Positions 28,402-37,565 of a DNA stretch of 64,000 nucleotides are shown in pieces. The stretch lies in assembly GCA_003279935.1 (NCBI GenBank), contig QCGL01000006.1:1-64000 (forward strand), written 5' to 3'. How positions within the stretch are numbered: the stretch's first letter is position 1; each line of letters begins with the position of its first letter. The stretch comes from Prochlorococcus sp. AG-388-A04. GTDB taxonomy: Bacteria > Cyanobacteriota > Cyanobacteriia > PCC-6307 > Cyanobiaceae. The notes under the pieces were generated by a model. That model saw only the letters and a program-made list of their open reading frames with translations. It did not search any database and was not told the DNA's origin. The translations under genes were made by a program, and so were the position numbers.

Positions 28402-28830
28402 ATGGAAGTTCCCAAAAAAATTCAAACTTTCAAAGCATTAAATGATCAGAAGAAATTAGTTAATAATAGTAAGCATTTTTTGTTAGAACTTTATAGATGT
28501 GATTATGAAAAATTAAATGACGAATCTTTTTTGCGTTGTATGTTAAATAATGCTGCCAAATTAGCTAACGCAACAGTTTTGAATCTAATAAGTAATAAAT
28601 TTGAACCTCAGGGAGTTACAGCAATTGCTTTACTAGCTGAATCTCATATTTCAATACATACATGGCCTGAAGCACATTATTCGGCAGTTGATATTTTTAC
28701 ATGTGGTCAAAATATGAAGCCAGAAATATCGTGTAAATACTTAATTCAAGCTTTAATAGCTAAAGAACATCTCTTGCGCATAATTGATAGAAATCCACTT
28801 TCAGAAGTCTATAGTCAAATAAAAAAATAA
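28402..28830 (+). CDS. speD: S-adenosylmethionine decarboxylase proenzyme
   Basis: 142 residues, a class-1 prokaryotic SpeD. It makes decarboxylated SAM, the aminopropyl donor for spermidine. ESHISIHTWPEAHYSAVDIF (about 74-93) contains the Glu-Ser cleavage site that generates the pyruvoyl group, followed by the catalytic His in HTWPE and the Cys in FTCG. The start is set by an ATG 60 bases after recF. It meets larE tail to tail with 14 bases between, so termination must be shared or weak. Confidence 0.93.
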   Translation: MEVPKKIQTFKALNDQKKLVNNSKHFLLELYRCDYEKLNDESFLRCMLNNAAKLANATVLNLISNKFEPQGVTAIALLAESHISIHTWPEAHYSAVDIFTCGQNMKPEISCKYLIQALIAKEHLLRIIDRNPLSEVYSQIKK

Positions 28831-28844
28831 ATAAATTTTGAAAC

Positions 28845-29669
28845 TTATCTATTTAGCTTGCCGCTTATTAAACCCTCAAGATCCAAGCTTGTGCAATTGA
28901 ATCCTAGATTAGAAAAATAGTTAACTATTTCATTAAAATCATATTCTTTACAAAATATTTGTAATTCATTTTTGGGAATTTCAATTCTTGCTGTTGAACC
29001 ATGACATCTAACTCTGACTTCTGATATGCTCCCTTTCTTAATATATTCTTCAGCTTTTTCTACCATGTTCAGTCTTTCATTTGTTATTTGGTTCCCATAA
29101 GGAAATCTTGATGATAAACAAGGTTGAGCAGGTTTATCCCACCAAGGGAACCCCAATGCTCTTGATACATCCCTTATATCTTTTTTTGTAAACTTAAATA
29201 ACGCTAAGGGAGATAAAACTCCTGCTTCTTTAGCTGCTTGAATCCCAGGCCTGTAATCGTTAAGATCGTCAACATTAACTCCGTCACAGACAATTTTGTA
29301 ATTAAGTTTTTTAGATAAAAATGTAGTGTGTTTGTGAAGCTCTTTTTTGCAAGCAAAACATCTATTTTTAGGATTTTCACTATAACTTGATTGATCTAAT
29401 TCTGAAGTCTCAATTTCTAAATGTTGTATGCCAATCCATCTTGCTTGAGTTTTTGCCTCTTCAAGTAATGTTTTAGCTAATGCGGGTGAAACTCCTGTAA
29501 TTGCAATTGCTTTGCGTCCTAATTGTTCAAATGCCAAAGAGGCTACCAATGTACTATCCACTCCGCCTGAATAAGCCACACAAACGCTAGTGAGATTTTT
29601 AATAAAATTTCTAATTTCCTTGAGTTTTTCATTTTGTTCATCCGAGAGGATTTCAAGTTGATAGAACAT
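28845..29669 (-). CDS. larE: ATP-dependent sacrificial sulfur transferase LarE family
   Basis: 274 residues. The N-terminal VCVAYSGGVDSTLVAS (about 30-45) is the PP-loop of the N-type ATP pyrophosphatases. NRCFACKKELH (about 100-110) carries a cysteine pair, and PAQPCLSSRFPYG (about 170-182) contains the LarE Cys that in characterised enzymes gives up its sulfur. LarE makes the thiolated nickel-pincer cofactor with LarB and LarC, but no larB, larC or larA is in this window. The cofactor role is therefore family knowledge only. Confidence 0.85.
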   Translation of the reverse strand: MFYQLEILSDEQNEKLKEIRNFIKNLTSVCVAYSGGVDSTLVASLAFEQLGRKAIAITGVSPALAKTLLEEAKTQARWIGIQHLEIETSELDQSSYSENPKNRCFACKKELHKHTTFLSKKLNYKIVCDGVNVDDLNDYRPGIQAAKEAGVLSPLALFKFTKKDIRDVSRALGFPWWDKPAQPCLSSRFPYGNQITNERLNMVEKAEEYIKKGSISEVRVRCHGSTARIEIPKNELQIFCKEYDFNEIVNYFSNLGFNCTSLDLEGLISGKLNR

Positions 29670-29778
29670 ATGACTGTTTTAAAAATTTAAATTAAGATAT
29701 GAATAGTTTGAGTTTATTATTAAAGTTTTAATAATATTATTAACTATATCCTAGATTAAATTTTCTCACTTTTCTCAA

Positions 29779-30939
29779 TTGACAAACACTGGTAGAAATA
29801 GAGGTATTGGAATTGTTACCGCAAGTGACAGTCAAGAAAGATCCAAAGGTCAATTACATATTTACGATGGGGAAGGAAAAGGAAAAAGTCAGGCTGCTTT
29901 GGGAGTGGTACTTAGAACAATAGGTTTAGGGATATGCGAAAAGAAACAGTCTAGAGTTTTATTGCTTAGATTCTTAAAAGGACCTGAGAGGTCATATGAT
30001 GAAGATTCTGCAATAGAAGCATTACAAAGAGGGTTCCCTCACTTAATAGATCATGTAAGGACTGGGAGATCTGAATTTTTTAATGCTGATCAAGTAACAA
30101 AATCTGATATTGCTGAGGCCGAGAGAGGTTGGAATATTGCGAAAGGAGCAATTGCTAGTTCCCTTTATTCAGTAGTTGTTCTTGATGAATTGAATCCTGT
30201 TTTAGATTTAGGGATGCTTAATATTGAGGAAGTGGTTAATTCACTTCAGAATCGACCTGATGATTTGGAAATAATTATTACAGGAAGAGCAGCACCCTCT
30301 TCATTGATATGCATATCTCAACTTCATTCAGAAATGAGATCACGCTTAAGAGGGGATTTCAATAAATCTCCTAGAAAAATGAACAATTCTGGTGGTATTG
30401 AAGTTTATACTGGCGAGGGTAAAGGTAAATCCACAAGTGCATTGGGTAAAGCTCTGCAAGCTATTGGTAAGGGAATCTCTCAAGATAAAAGTCATAGAGT
30501 TTTAATATTACAATGGCTAAAAGGTGGTAAGGGATATACCGAAGATGCTGCGATAGAAGCTTTGAGAGAGAGTTACCCACATTTAGTCGACCACCTACGT
30601 TCTGGGAGAGATGCCATAGTATGGAGGGGGCAACAACAGCCAATTGATTATGTTGAAGCTGAACGAGCCTGGGAAATTGCAAAAGCGGCTATTTTGAGTG
30701 GTTTGTATAAAACTATTATTTTGGATGAATTAAATCCAACTGTTGATTTAGAACTTTTACCTGTTGAATCGATATATCAAACTCTCATAAAAAAACCTGC
30801 AGATACCGAAGTTGTTATTACTGGGAGATGTAAAAATGAACCATCATACTTTCAACTAGCGGATGTATATTCTGAAATGGTTTGTCATAAGCATTACGCA
30901 AATGTTGGAGTTGATTTAAAGAGAGGGGTGGATTATTAA
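29779..30939 (+). CDS. Tandem corrinoid adenosyltransferase-like P-loop protein (CobO/BtuR repeat)
   Basis: 386 residues. The chain is two homologous halves. The first (about 24-205) has P-loop YDGEGKGKSQAALG and VVLDELNPVLDLG. The second (about 211-386) has P-loop YTGEGKGKSTSALG and IILDELNPTVDLE. Both match the CobO/BtuR family, which transfers adenosyl from ATP to cob(I)alamin. Usual family members are single-domain, about 180-230 residues, so this is a fused duplicate. It starts with TTG. Catalysis in each half is unproven; one may be regulatory. It could also be a P-loop paralogue unrelated to B12. Confidence 0.7.
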   Translation: MTNTGRNRGIGIVTASDSQERSKGQLHIYDGEGKGKSQAALGVVLRTIGLGICEKKQSRVLLLRFLKGPERSYDEDSAIEALQRGFPHLIDHVRTGRSEFFNADQVTKSDIAEAERGWNIAKGAIASSLYSVVVLDELNPVLDLGMLNIEEVVNSLQNRPDDLEIIITGRAAPSSLICISQLHSEMRSRLRGDFNKSPRKMNNSGGIEVYTGEGKGKSTSALGKALQAIGKGISQDKSHRVLILQWLKGGKGYTEDAAIEALRESYPHLVDHLRSGRDAIVWRGQQQPIDYVEAERAWEIAKAAILSGLYKTIILDELNPTVDLELLPVESIYQTLIKKPADTEVVITGRCKNEPSYFQLADVYSEMVCHKHYANVGVDLKRGVDY

Positions 30940-30954
30940 ATTTTCTTTAAATAA

Positions 30955-32103
30955 TTAACCTATTAGTATTTGATTGATTTTTTTTATTCCCCCTTCTATA
31001 GATTTTGAGGGAATTCTAAATTTCATTAAAATCTTTGATGCTTTTTCTGAACGTTTTCCTAATTGGCACAATGTAAAAATTTCTTTTACTAAACTTTCTT
31101 GTTTAATAAATTCTAGGTGAGACTTTTGTTCGAGATTATTGATGGGTATAGATATCGAACCTTTTATAGAGCATTTATTAAACTCTTCTTTTTCTCTAAC
31201 ATCAATTAGAAGTATTTTATTTAATTTTGTTTTGTATAGAGTATTAAATTCTTCAGCGTTAATTTTCTTGATTTTAATATTATCTTGGCATTCTATATCT
31301 TTGTAAAAATCTCTAAATTGAGAAAGGTTTTTAATATTTTTATTTAACTTGTCAGATTTTAAATTTAAAGTTTTTATTTTCATATTTAGTAGATCAAAAA
31401 TCATAATCTTGCCGTCAAGAATCTCTCCTTTCTTTAGAATAATTTTTATTATCTCATTGACTTGTAAAATCCCTATAAGACCAGTTGAAACGCCCACAAC
31501 TCCAAACTCTTCACAGCTTGGAATATTATTTTCTACAGGCGATTCTGGTAGTAAGTCTCTTAAATTAGGACTCTTTTTATTTAGATTAAAGACACTTATT
31601 TGGCCCTCAAAACCCTGAACACTTCCAAAAACTAAAGCCTTTTTAAGAATTAAACAGGCATCGTTTATTAAATATCGAGTACCAAAGTTATCTGAACAAT
31701 CACAAATGATATCAAAGTCTTTAATGATTTTAATAACATTTTCGGAGTTTATTCTTTCACTAAACGTTAATACTTCAATATTAGGATTAAATCTTTTAAT
31801 TCTTTCTTGGGCAGAATTAATTTTTAAATTTCCAACCGTATTTGTTTCATGAATTATTTGTCTTTGTAGATTCGACTTCTCAACTTGATCATTATCAACT
31901 ATTCCAATTCTTCCTATTCCTGCAGCGGCAAGATAAAGTAAAACTGAAGAACCCAGCCCGCCTGCTCCAATACATAATACTGAACTATTTTTTAGTTTTA
32001 ATTGTCCTTTAAATCCTATTTCTTTTAATGTTAAATGCTTTTTGTATCTTTCCTTTTCATCTAAAGATAAGAAATCAGAATTTAGATCAGCTGATATTGT
32101 CAT
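30955..32103 (-). CDS. moeB: MoeB/ThiF-family E1-like adenylating protein with C-terminal rhodanese
   Basis: 382 residues. The N-terminal Rossmann core has VLCIGAGGLGSSVLLYLAA (about 42-60), and the ATP/Mg site IICDCSDNFGTRYLINDA follows. PSCEEFGVVGVSTGLIG (about 194-210) is the activation-cysteine loop. The usual CxxC zinc pair before it is replaced (SPNLRDLLPE), as in other cyanobacterial members. The C-terminal rhodanese domain (about 285-382) has LIDVREKEEF and active loop LCQLGKRSEKA. It adenylates a sulfur-carrier protein (MoaD/ThiS type) for molybdopterin or thiazole synthesis. It converges with the CobO-like gene. Confidence 0.88.
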   Translation of the reverse strand: MTISADLNSDFLSLDEKERYKKHLTLKEIGFKGQLKLKNSSVLCIGAGGLGSSVLLYLAAAGIGRIGIVDNDQVEKSNLQRQIIHETNTVGNLKINSAQERIKRFNPNIEVLTFSERINSENVIKIIKDFDIICDCSDNFGTRYLINDACLILKKALVFGSVQGFEGQISVFNLNKKSPNLRDLLPESPVENNIPSCEEFGVVGVSTGLIGILQVNEIIKIILKKGEILDGKIMIFDLLNMKIKTLNLKSDKLNKNIKNLSQFRDFYKDIECQDNIKIKKINAEEFNTLYKTKLNKILLIDVREKEEFNKCSIKGSISIPINNLEQKSHLEFIKQESLVKEIFTLCQLGKRSEKASKILMKFRIPSKSIEGGIKKINQILIG

Positions 32104-32219
32104 TTTTTATTACAAAGAATAATCTATGAAAATATAATAATTTAAATAATAATCTTAGTCTTTTTATTTTTTATGTTGATGAAGTTTTTAAGTGTTTTTT
32201 GTTAGAACAAGATGATATT

Positions 32220-32268
32220 GTGAAGTTTTTATAAATAAAATTTTGGGCGAAATATCTTAAAACTTCAC
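32220..32268. promoter_or_regulatory. 10-bp perfect inverted repeat upstream of the CAAD-domain gene
   Basis: GTGAAGTTTT (32220-32229) and AAAACTTCAC (32259-32268) are exact complements with 29 bases between. It lies 122 bases before the probable ATG of the membrane protein, in the 286-base divergent gap with moeB. It could be a hairpin in the leader RNA or a dimeric operator. No known motif matches. Confidence 0.4.
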
Positions 32269-32389
32269 TATTATCAATACATATTGCAGAATACAAAATG
32301 TTTCGGTTCGGAATTATGCATAACAAAAAGGTAGTCAACAGACAATTTTTCCGATACCGTCTGGTTCATATATTAAGTTGACTGAATTC

Positions 32390-32755
32390 ATGAGTGATAA
32401 CACTCCTGAGTCAAATCAAGACTCCGGCTCCGAAACAAACTCAGAAAGTAAAAGCTTTTCAGAGAAGTATTCTGATGTAATGGGAAAAATCAATGAAACT
32501 CTTGGAACTATTGATTGGACCCAAATGGGAAAATATGGTAAAGCAGCAGGCATAATTGCTGTTGTAGTTATCGCTCAAATAATAATTAAAGTTATTATTG
32601 ACACGATTAATTTTTTCCCAATCCTACCTGGCCTATTAGAATTACTAGGGGTAGTGGTTGTAGGTCAATGGAGTTGGCAAAATCTCCGTACAAGTGAAAA
32701 TCGCGAAGCTGTTCTAGAAAAGGTTCAAAATCTCAAAAAAACATATTTAGGATAA
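32390..32755 (+). CDS. CAAD/CURT-like thylakoid membrane protein
   Basis: 121 residues from the ATG at 32390; a TTG at 32378 is possible but adds only four residues. The N-terminus is acidic and Ser-rich. Two hydrophobic helices follow (KAAGIIAVVVIAQIIIKVII and FFPILPGLLELLGVVVVGQW), separated by a short amphipathic turn, then an ENREAVLEKVQNLKK amphipathic helix. This layout matches the cyanobacterial CAAD domain, found at the ends of some aminoacyl-tRNA synthetases and in CURT1-type curvature proteins. A role in thylakoid membrane shape or anchoring is inferred. Confidence 0.75.
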   Translation: MSDNTPESNQDSGSETNSESKSFSEKYSDVMGKINETLGTIDWTQMGKYGKAAGIIAVVVIAQIIIKVIIDTINFFPILPGLLELLGVVVVGQWSWQNLRTSENREAVLEKVQNLKKTYLG

Positions 32756-32762
32756 AGTAAGT

Positions 32763-33641
32763 TTACATATTTAATATATTCCTGATGTAGCTTTGGACTT
32801 GATGACAATATGAACCACCAAACATATTGGCATGATTTAATATGTGGTAAAAATTATAAATAATAGTTCTTTTTTCAAAACCTTTTTTAATTGGAATAAT
32901 TTTATGATAATTTTCATAAAATTCATTTCGAAAATTACCAAATAATCTTGTCATAGCAATATCTACTTCGCAATCTGCCCACCAAGATGCAGGGTCAAAT
33001 ATTACACCTTTATTCATATTATTTACACCGATATTTCCCGCCCATAAATCACCATGAACAAGTGATTTCATTGGTTCATGGTCAAGTAGTACGGATTCGA
33101 TTTTTGACTTTATTTTATTTTTAATATCAATTTCTAAAAAATCTTTTTCAAAGATTGCTAATTGAGGTTCAATTCTTAAATTTATAAAACATGTAATCCA
33201 ATTCTTTTCCCATCCTTTTATTTGATTTGTGGTTCCAATATAACCATGAATCGGATATCCAAAACTTGGTTGATTAAATTTATTTGATTCAATGTGCATT
33301 TCTCCTAAACCTCTTCCTAATTTTTCCTGATCACTATTCTTCATATCGATCCATTCCAATAATAAAAGTTCTACATTATTAACCTCTAAGTAAGACATTA
33401 TTTTAGGAACTATTAAGTTTTCATAATTAATAAATTTTTGTAGATTTTTAAGGCAAGATTTTTCAAATTCTAGAAATCTTCCTTCTCTTGCATTTCTTTT
33501 AAGAAAGAATTTAGCATTTTTAAATTCTATTTGCCACGACTCATGAATATCTCCCCCAAAAACTTGTTTTATACTTTTTGGTGATCCTTCACCTAATTGA
33601 CAACAAATTTCGTTAAGTTCGATATGTGGTATTTTTTGCAT
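32763..33641 (-). CDS. Fructosamine/ketosamine-3-kinase family protein
   Basis: 292 residues, the usual length. SLVHGDLWAGNIGVNN (about 197-212) is the aminoglycoside-kinase-like catalytic loop with the base Asp, and VIFDPASWWADCEVDIAMT (about 218-236) is the Asp-Pro metal-binding motif plus the family signature. FLEFEKSCLKNLQKF lies in the N-lobe. Members phosphorylate ketosamines to deglycate proteins; the true substrate here is unknown. The start codon is only 4 bases from the divergent crtD start. Confidence 0.85.
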   Translation of the reverse strand: MQKIPHIELNEICCQLGEGSPKSIKQVFGGDIHESWQIEFKNAKFFLKRNAREGRFLEFEKSCLKNLQKFINYENLIVPKIMSYLEVNNVELLLLEWIDMKNSDQEKLGRGLGEMHIESNKFNQPSFGYPIHGYIGTTNQIKGWEKNWITCFINLRIEPQLAIFEKDFLEIDIKNKIKSKIESVLLDHEPMKSLVHGDLWAGNIGVNNMNKGVIFDPASWWADCEVDIAMTRLFGNFRNEFYENYHKIIPIKKGFEKRTIIYNFYHILNHANMFGGSYCHQVQSYIRNILNM

Positions 33642-33645
33642 TTTA

Positions 33646-35151
33646 ATGTCAAGGACTGAAATTGTTGTTGTTGGTGCTGGTATAGCAGGGTTAACTTCCG
33701 CAGCAATTTTATCAAAATTAGGGCTTTCAGTGACTTTGATTGAGTCGCATACTCAATCTGGAGGTTGTGCAGGAACCTTTAAAAGAAAAAGATATATCTT
33801 TGATGTTGGAGCAACTCAAGTCGCCGGTTTGGAAGAAGGCGGAATACACTCTAAGATTTTTAAATTTTTAGATATTCCTCTTCCTGAAGCCTCCATCTTA
33901 AATCCAGCTTGCATAGTTGATTTAAAAGATGGCAGCAAGCCAATATCTATTTGGTATGACAAAAATGAATGGATTAAGGAGAGGGAGAAGCAGTTCCCAG
34001 GTAGTCGTCAATTTTGGCAAATTTGTAATTTAATTCATCAGAGTAATTGGACTTTTGCTAATAATAACCCTGTAATACCCGTCAAGAATTTTTGGGATTT
34101 TTCGCAACTTCTTAAAGCATTAGTGCCAACGAATTTAGTTACAGGAATATTGATTAAATCTACTATCTTTGATCTTTTACGTTTTTGTGGATTATCTAAT
34201 GATAAAAGATTAATTAAGTTTCTAAATTTGCAATTAAAACTTTATTCACAAGAAGATGTCTATAACACTGCAGCTCTATATGGTTCTACAGTGTTGCAAA
34301 TGTGTCAAAAACCACATGGTTTATGGCATTTAAAAAAATCAATGCAGGCTTTAAGTGATGCATTAGAAGATTCATTAAAAAAAAGGGGAGTTAATATTGT
34401 TTTCGGGCAAAAAGTAAATTCTATTAATTTTGATGATGTAAAAAAGAGTTGGAAAGTTTGTGCAACATCTAAGCTAGAGAAGATGGTTTACTTCGCCGAT
34501 GATGTAATTTATACACCTCCTCCACAATCTCTTTTGAAACATCTAGAAAATCCTCTAGATAATAATCATAATTATAAAAAAAGAATACAAAGTCTTCCTA
34601 ATCCAAGCGGTGCGCTGGTCTTTTATTCAGCTTTAAAAAAAGAACATATTAAAGTAATCTCTTCCAATCATTATCAGTTTGTTTCAAATGAATTAGGGTC
34701 ACTTTTTGTATCCATAAGTGAGGAGGGAGACGGAAGAGCTCCAAAAGGTGAGATTACCTTGATAGCCAGTCTTTTTACAAAAACAAACGTCTGGTTTAGT
34801 TTAGATAAATATGACTATATAAAGAAAAAAAAGGAGTATTTACAAAAAATATCAATGGTACTTGAAAAACAATTTGATATTGCGTCAGAAAATTGGCTTC
34901 ATAAGGAATTGGCTACCCCATTAGGATTTGAAAGGTGGACTAATAGGCCAAATGGGATAGTAGGTGGTCTAGGTCAAAATCCTGATATTTTTGGATTATT
35001 TGGGTTATCAAGTAGAACTCCTTTTAAAGGTTTATGGTTATGTGGCGATTCTATTTATCCTGGAGAAGGGACAGCAGGTGTTAGTCAGTCAGCAGTAATG
35101 GTTTCAAAGCAAATTTTAGCTTCTAAAGGAATTAATGATTTTTATTTATAA
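33646..35151 (+). CDS. crtD: Carotenoid desaturase/isomerase family protein, probably C-3',4' desaturase
   Basis: 501 residues. VVVGAGIAGLTSAAILSKLG (7-26) is the FAD Rossmann motif, followed by the GGCAGTFKRKRYIFDVGAT substrate/FAD loop. GLWLCGDSIYPGEGTAGVSQ (from about 463) is the C-terminal FAD signature of the CrtI/CrtD/CrtH group. The neighbouring fructosamine kinase and tyrA recur with CrtD in picocyanobacteria as I remember it, which favours CrtD over CrtH. A firm choice would need a tree. Myxoxanthophyll-type pigments are not prominent in Prochlorococcus, so its substrate may differ. Confidence 0.75.
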   Translation: MSRTEIVVVGAGIAGLTSAAILSKLGLSVTLIESHTQSGGCAGTFKRKRYIFDVGATQVAGLEEGGIHSKIFKFLDIPLPEASILNPACIVDLKDGSKPISIWYDKNEWIKEREKQFPGSRQFWQICNLIHQSNWTFANNNPVIPVKNFWDFSQLLKALVPTNLVTGILIKSTIFDLLRFCGLSNDKRLIKFLNLQLKLYSQEDVYNTAALYGSTVLQMCQKPHGLWHLKKSMQALSDALEDSLKKRGVNIVFGQKVNSINFDDVKKSWKVCATSKLEKMVYFADDVIYTPPPQSLLKHLENPLDNNHNYKKRIQSLPNPSGALVFYSALKKEHIKVISSNHYQFVSNELGSLFVSISEEGDGRAPKGEITLIASLFTKTNVWFSLDKYDYIKKKKEYLQKISMVLEKQFDIASENWLHKELATPLGFERWTNRPNGIVGGLGQNPDIFGLFGLSSRTPFKGLWLCGDSIYPGEGTAGVSQSAVMVSKQILASKGINDFYL

Positions 35152-35157
35152 GATTTT

Positions 35158-35997
35158 TTAATTTGTAAAACTTGATCTTATTTCTATCGATTTTGTAAGT
35201 TTTTCAGATAACAATTCCCACTTATTGTTTTTGATTAGAGATTCGATTTCATTAATATTTTTTTTAAATTCTTTAATTGCTTTTAAGATATTCGTCTGAT
35301 TATTTATAGCCAAATCCAAACCTAAATTCGGATTACCACCTCCTACTCTTGTTGTATCCGCATATCCTGTAGCAGCAAGTCTTTGAGTTAGAGCCAACAG
35401 CGATTTATTTTTCTCTGCATTGGCAGTTTTTATTAATGAAGAAGCAACAAATATCGGTAAATGAGATATTAAAGAAACTGCTACATCATGATCTTTTGGT
35501 GATGCTTTATAAATCTTACATTGCATAGAAGTTATTAATTTACTTAGTGTTTTTAATGAATGTGAATTGGTTTTTGTAGTAGGAGTGATAATCCATTTTG
35601 CATTTTCTAATAAACTTTCGAAACCTGATTCAACTCCTTTTTCTTCTGTGCCTGCCATTGGATGTGAACCAATAAATAATGGATGTATTTCCCCCCATGT
35701 GTTAATTATTGGTTCTTTTATAGAACCGACATCGGTTACTATCGCATCTTTTGGAATCGCATTTATTAGATCGTTAGAGGGATGTATTAGATCTTTAATC
35801 GGTAATGCCAATATAATTAGAGAACATTCTTTTAGGATGCCTAAATCGCAACTAACAACGTTTGCAAGATTTCTCTCAATTGCCTTTTTTTTATTAAGAT
35901 TATTGTTCGTGACTCCGTAAATAGTGTGTTTTAATTTTTGGAGTTTTAATCCTATTGAACCACCAATAAGTCCTAGACCTACAATTCCAATATTCAT
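35158..35997 (-). CDS. tyrA: Prephenate/arogenate dehydrogenase
   Basis: 279 residues. It oxidatively decarboxylates prephenate or arogenate for tyrosine. IGIVGLGLIGGSIGLKLQ (3-20) is the NAD(P)-binding motif. GSHPMAGTEEKGVESG (about 111-126) is the His/substrate motif, and DHDVAVSLISHLPIFVASSL (about 167-186) carries the second catalytic His region. No ACT or chorismate mutase domain is attached. It converges with crtD 6 bases away; the 92-base gap to the DinG-like gene is the divergent promoter region. Confidence 0.92.
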   Translation of the reverse strand: MNIGIVGLGLIGGSIGLKLQKLKHTIYGVTNNNLNKKKAIERNLANVVSCDLGILKECSLIILALPIKDLIHPSNDLINAIPKDAIVTDVGSIKEPIINTWGEIHPLFIGSHPMAGTEEKGVESGFESLLENAKWIITPTTKTNSHSLKTLSKLITSMQCKIYKASPKDHDVAVSLISHLPIFVASSLIKTANAEKNKSLLALTQRLAATGYADTTRVGGGNPNLGLDLAINNQTNILKAIKEFKKNINEIESLIKNNKWELLSEKLTKSIEIRSSFTN

Positions 35998-36089
35998 TGA
36001 TTTTTTTATTTGAGTTTTTTTTATATTGATACCAATTTTTTGTATATTAAGATCATGTTTTTTTAATTTGATATTATTAAAATTATATA

Positions 36090-37538
36090 ATGCTTGAAAT
36101 TTTAAGTCATCAGTACTTAAAAAGATTTATTAGATCCCATGAGACAGATTGGGATCATATTTATTCTTTCGGGAGAATAATTTCAAAGTGTCTTCAAACA
36201 AATCAAACTTATCTGATTAACTCAGAAATTTTTTCTACTAATATTTGGCTACCCGCTCTGTTGATTTCTTTATCTTTATACGAAGAAAATTCGACTTTTG
36301 TTTTATCTCAAGACAAAATAGAATTTTTAAAAAATAATTACTTAGGAGAATTAAAAAGTCTTGGGTTAAATTTTATTTTAGAAAATGATCAAATAATATT
36401 TTCAAATCATCGAGTTTGTTTTATCTCTCTGGAAAAACTGCTAGGTGATGGAAATATTTTTAATAATAGAAATCATCGCATTATTTTTTCTGGGATTGAA
36501 AATATAAAAGAAGATTTAAAAAAATATTTTAGAATTTCATTTTTGAAAAAAAATTGGTTTCATAAATTTGAACAATCATCATCTAAAAGTCAAAAGATAA
36601 TTAGTACGTACAACCTATTTAAAAAGAAGTTTTTCTTGAGAAAAGTTTTAGATAGTGGGATTATTTTTTTAGATAAAGAAGAAATAAATTTTTTTTCTAA
36701 TTTCTTTTTTGAAAACTCTTCATATTCTGATCAATTTTTGAGGGTAAGCAATGCTTTTTCTGCAGGTTGGGCATGCTGGGTAACTTTAGATGATATAAAT
36801 TTTGAGTGGAATTTTTATTTAGAACCTATAGATGAACTATCTCAGATAAAACATTTACTAATTAATAATAAATTTGTTTTTTTGTCAGCATTAAGAGAAG
36901 ATAATTTTTTTCAAAAGTATCTCAAGAAAGAAAGTTTAAACATTGATTTGGTAATGAACTTTAGGAGTAATTTTATTGAAAATAAAATCTTAGTATACGT
37001 TCCGCCTAGACAAATGCTTCCAAATAACCCAATGTTTTCAAAAAGTATTTTAGATAAGTCTAAAAAATTAATAATGTTCTCAAAAGGTCTGACTTTATTT
37101 TTATCTGATGACTTTGATTTGAAGCTTAAATTTGCTACAGAATTAGCCTCTATCTATGGAAAGCGAGTTTTGCTTGAGAATATTCCATTATTTAATAATG
37201 AAATTCTATGTGCTAGCTATACCTGGTGGATTAATAATTCTCATTGTATAAAAAGTCCAGAACAAATAATTATTCCATTACTACCAATCCCAAGCATTGA
37301 AGAGCCTATCAATGCATTGACTGTTTCTCATAAAAGAAATCTTTCTAAAGATTGGTTTCGAGAATTTTTACTTCCTGAGGCAATACAAAAATTAGAAAGG
37401 TCCATTTCACCTTTAAGAAAAAATGCTGGTAAATTAATAATTCTTGATGGAAGAGCACACAAAAGAAAATGGGGTAGATTAATTCTAAAAAGTATTCAAC
37501 CTTCAAAACAAATCAACTATATGCTTCCTTATGATTAG
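36090..37538 (+). CDS. Degenerate DinG/Rad3-like helicase family protein
   Basis: 482 residues. The C-terminal part SKDWFREFLLPEAIQKLERS (about 415-434), followed by SPLRKNAGKLIILDGRAHKRK and WGRLILKS, matches the last helicase block of DinG-type XPD helicases (Q/x-R-x2-GR-x2-R plus the 'LDxR' ending). The N-terminal half should hold the Walker A (G-x-G-K-T) and DEAH box, but I see neither; LINSEIFSTNIWLPALLISL sits where the P-loop would be. The cysteines of the Fe-S domain are also absent. The frame is intact, so it is a decayed or repurposed protein rather than a pseudogene by truncation. Confidence 0.6.
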   Translation: MLEILSHQYLKRFIRSHETDWDHIYSFGRIISKCLQTNQTYLINSEIFSTNIWLPALLISLSLYEENSTFVLSQDKIEFLKNNYLGELKSLGLNFILENDQIIFSNHRVCFISLEKLLGDGNIFNNRNHRIIFSGIENIKEDLKKYFRISFLKKNWFHKFEQSSSKSQKIISTYNLFKKKFFLRKVLDSGIIFLDKEEINFFSNFFFENSSYSDQFLRVSNAFSAGWACWVTLDDINFEWNFYLEPIDELSQIKHLLINNKFVFLSALREDNFFQKYLKKESLNIDLVMNFRSNFIENKILVYVPPRQMLPNNPMFSKSILDKSKKLIMFSKGLTLFLSDDFDLKLKFATELASIYGKRVLLENIPLFNNEILCASYTWWINNSHCIKSPEQIIIPLLPIPSIEEPINALTVSHKRNLSKDWFREFLLPEAIQKLERSISPLRKNAGKLIILDGRAHKRKWGRLILKSIQPSKQINYMLPYD

Positions 37539-37565
37539 GTTATTATTTAGGAAATATCTTTAAAT

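Noticed and set aside
32298-32381. 27-codon frame with an ATG overlapping the TTG of the next gene
   Set aside because: Too short and unsupported by family, composition or ribosome site; kept only as a note.
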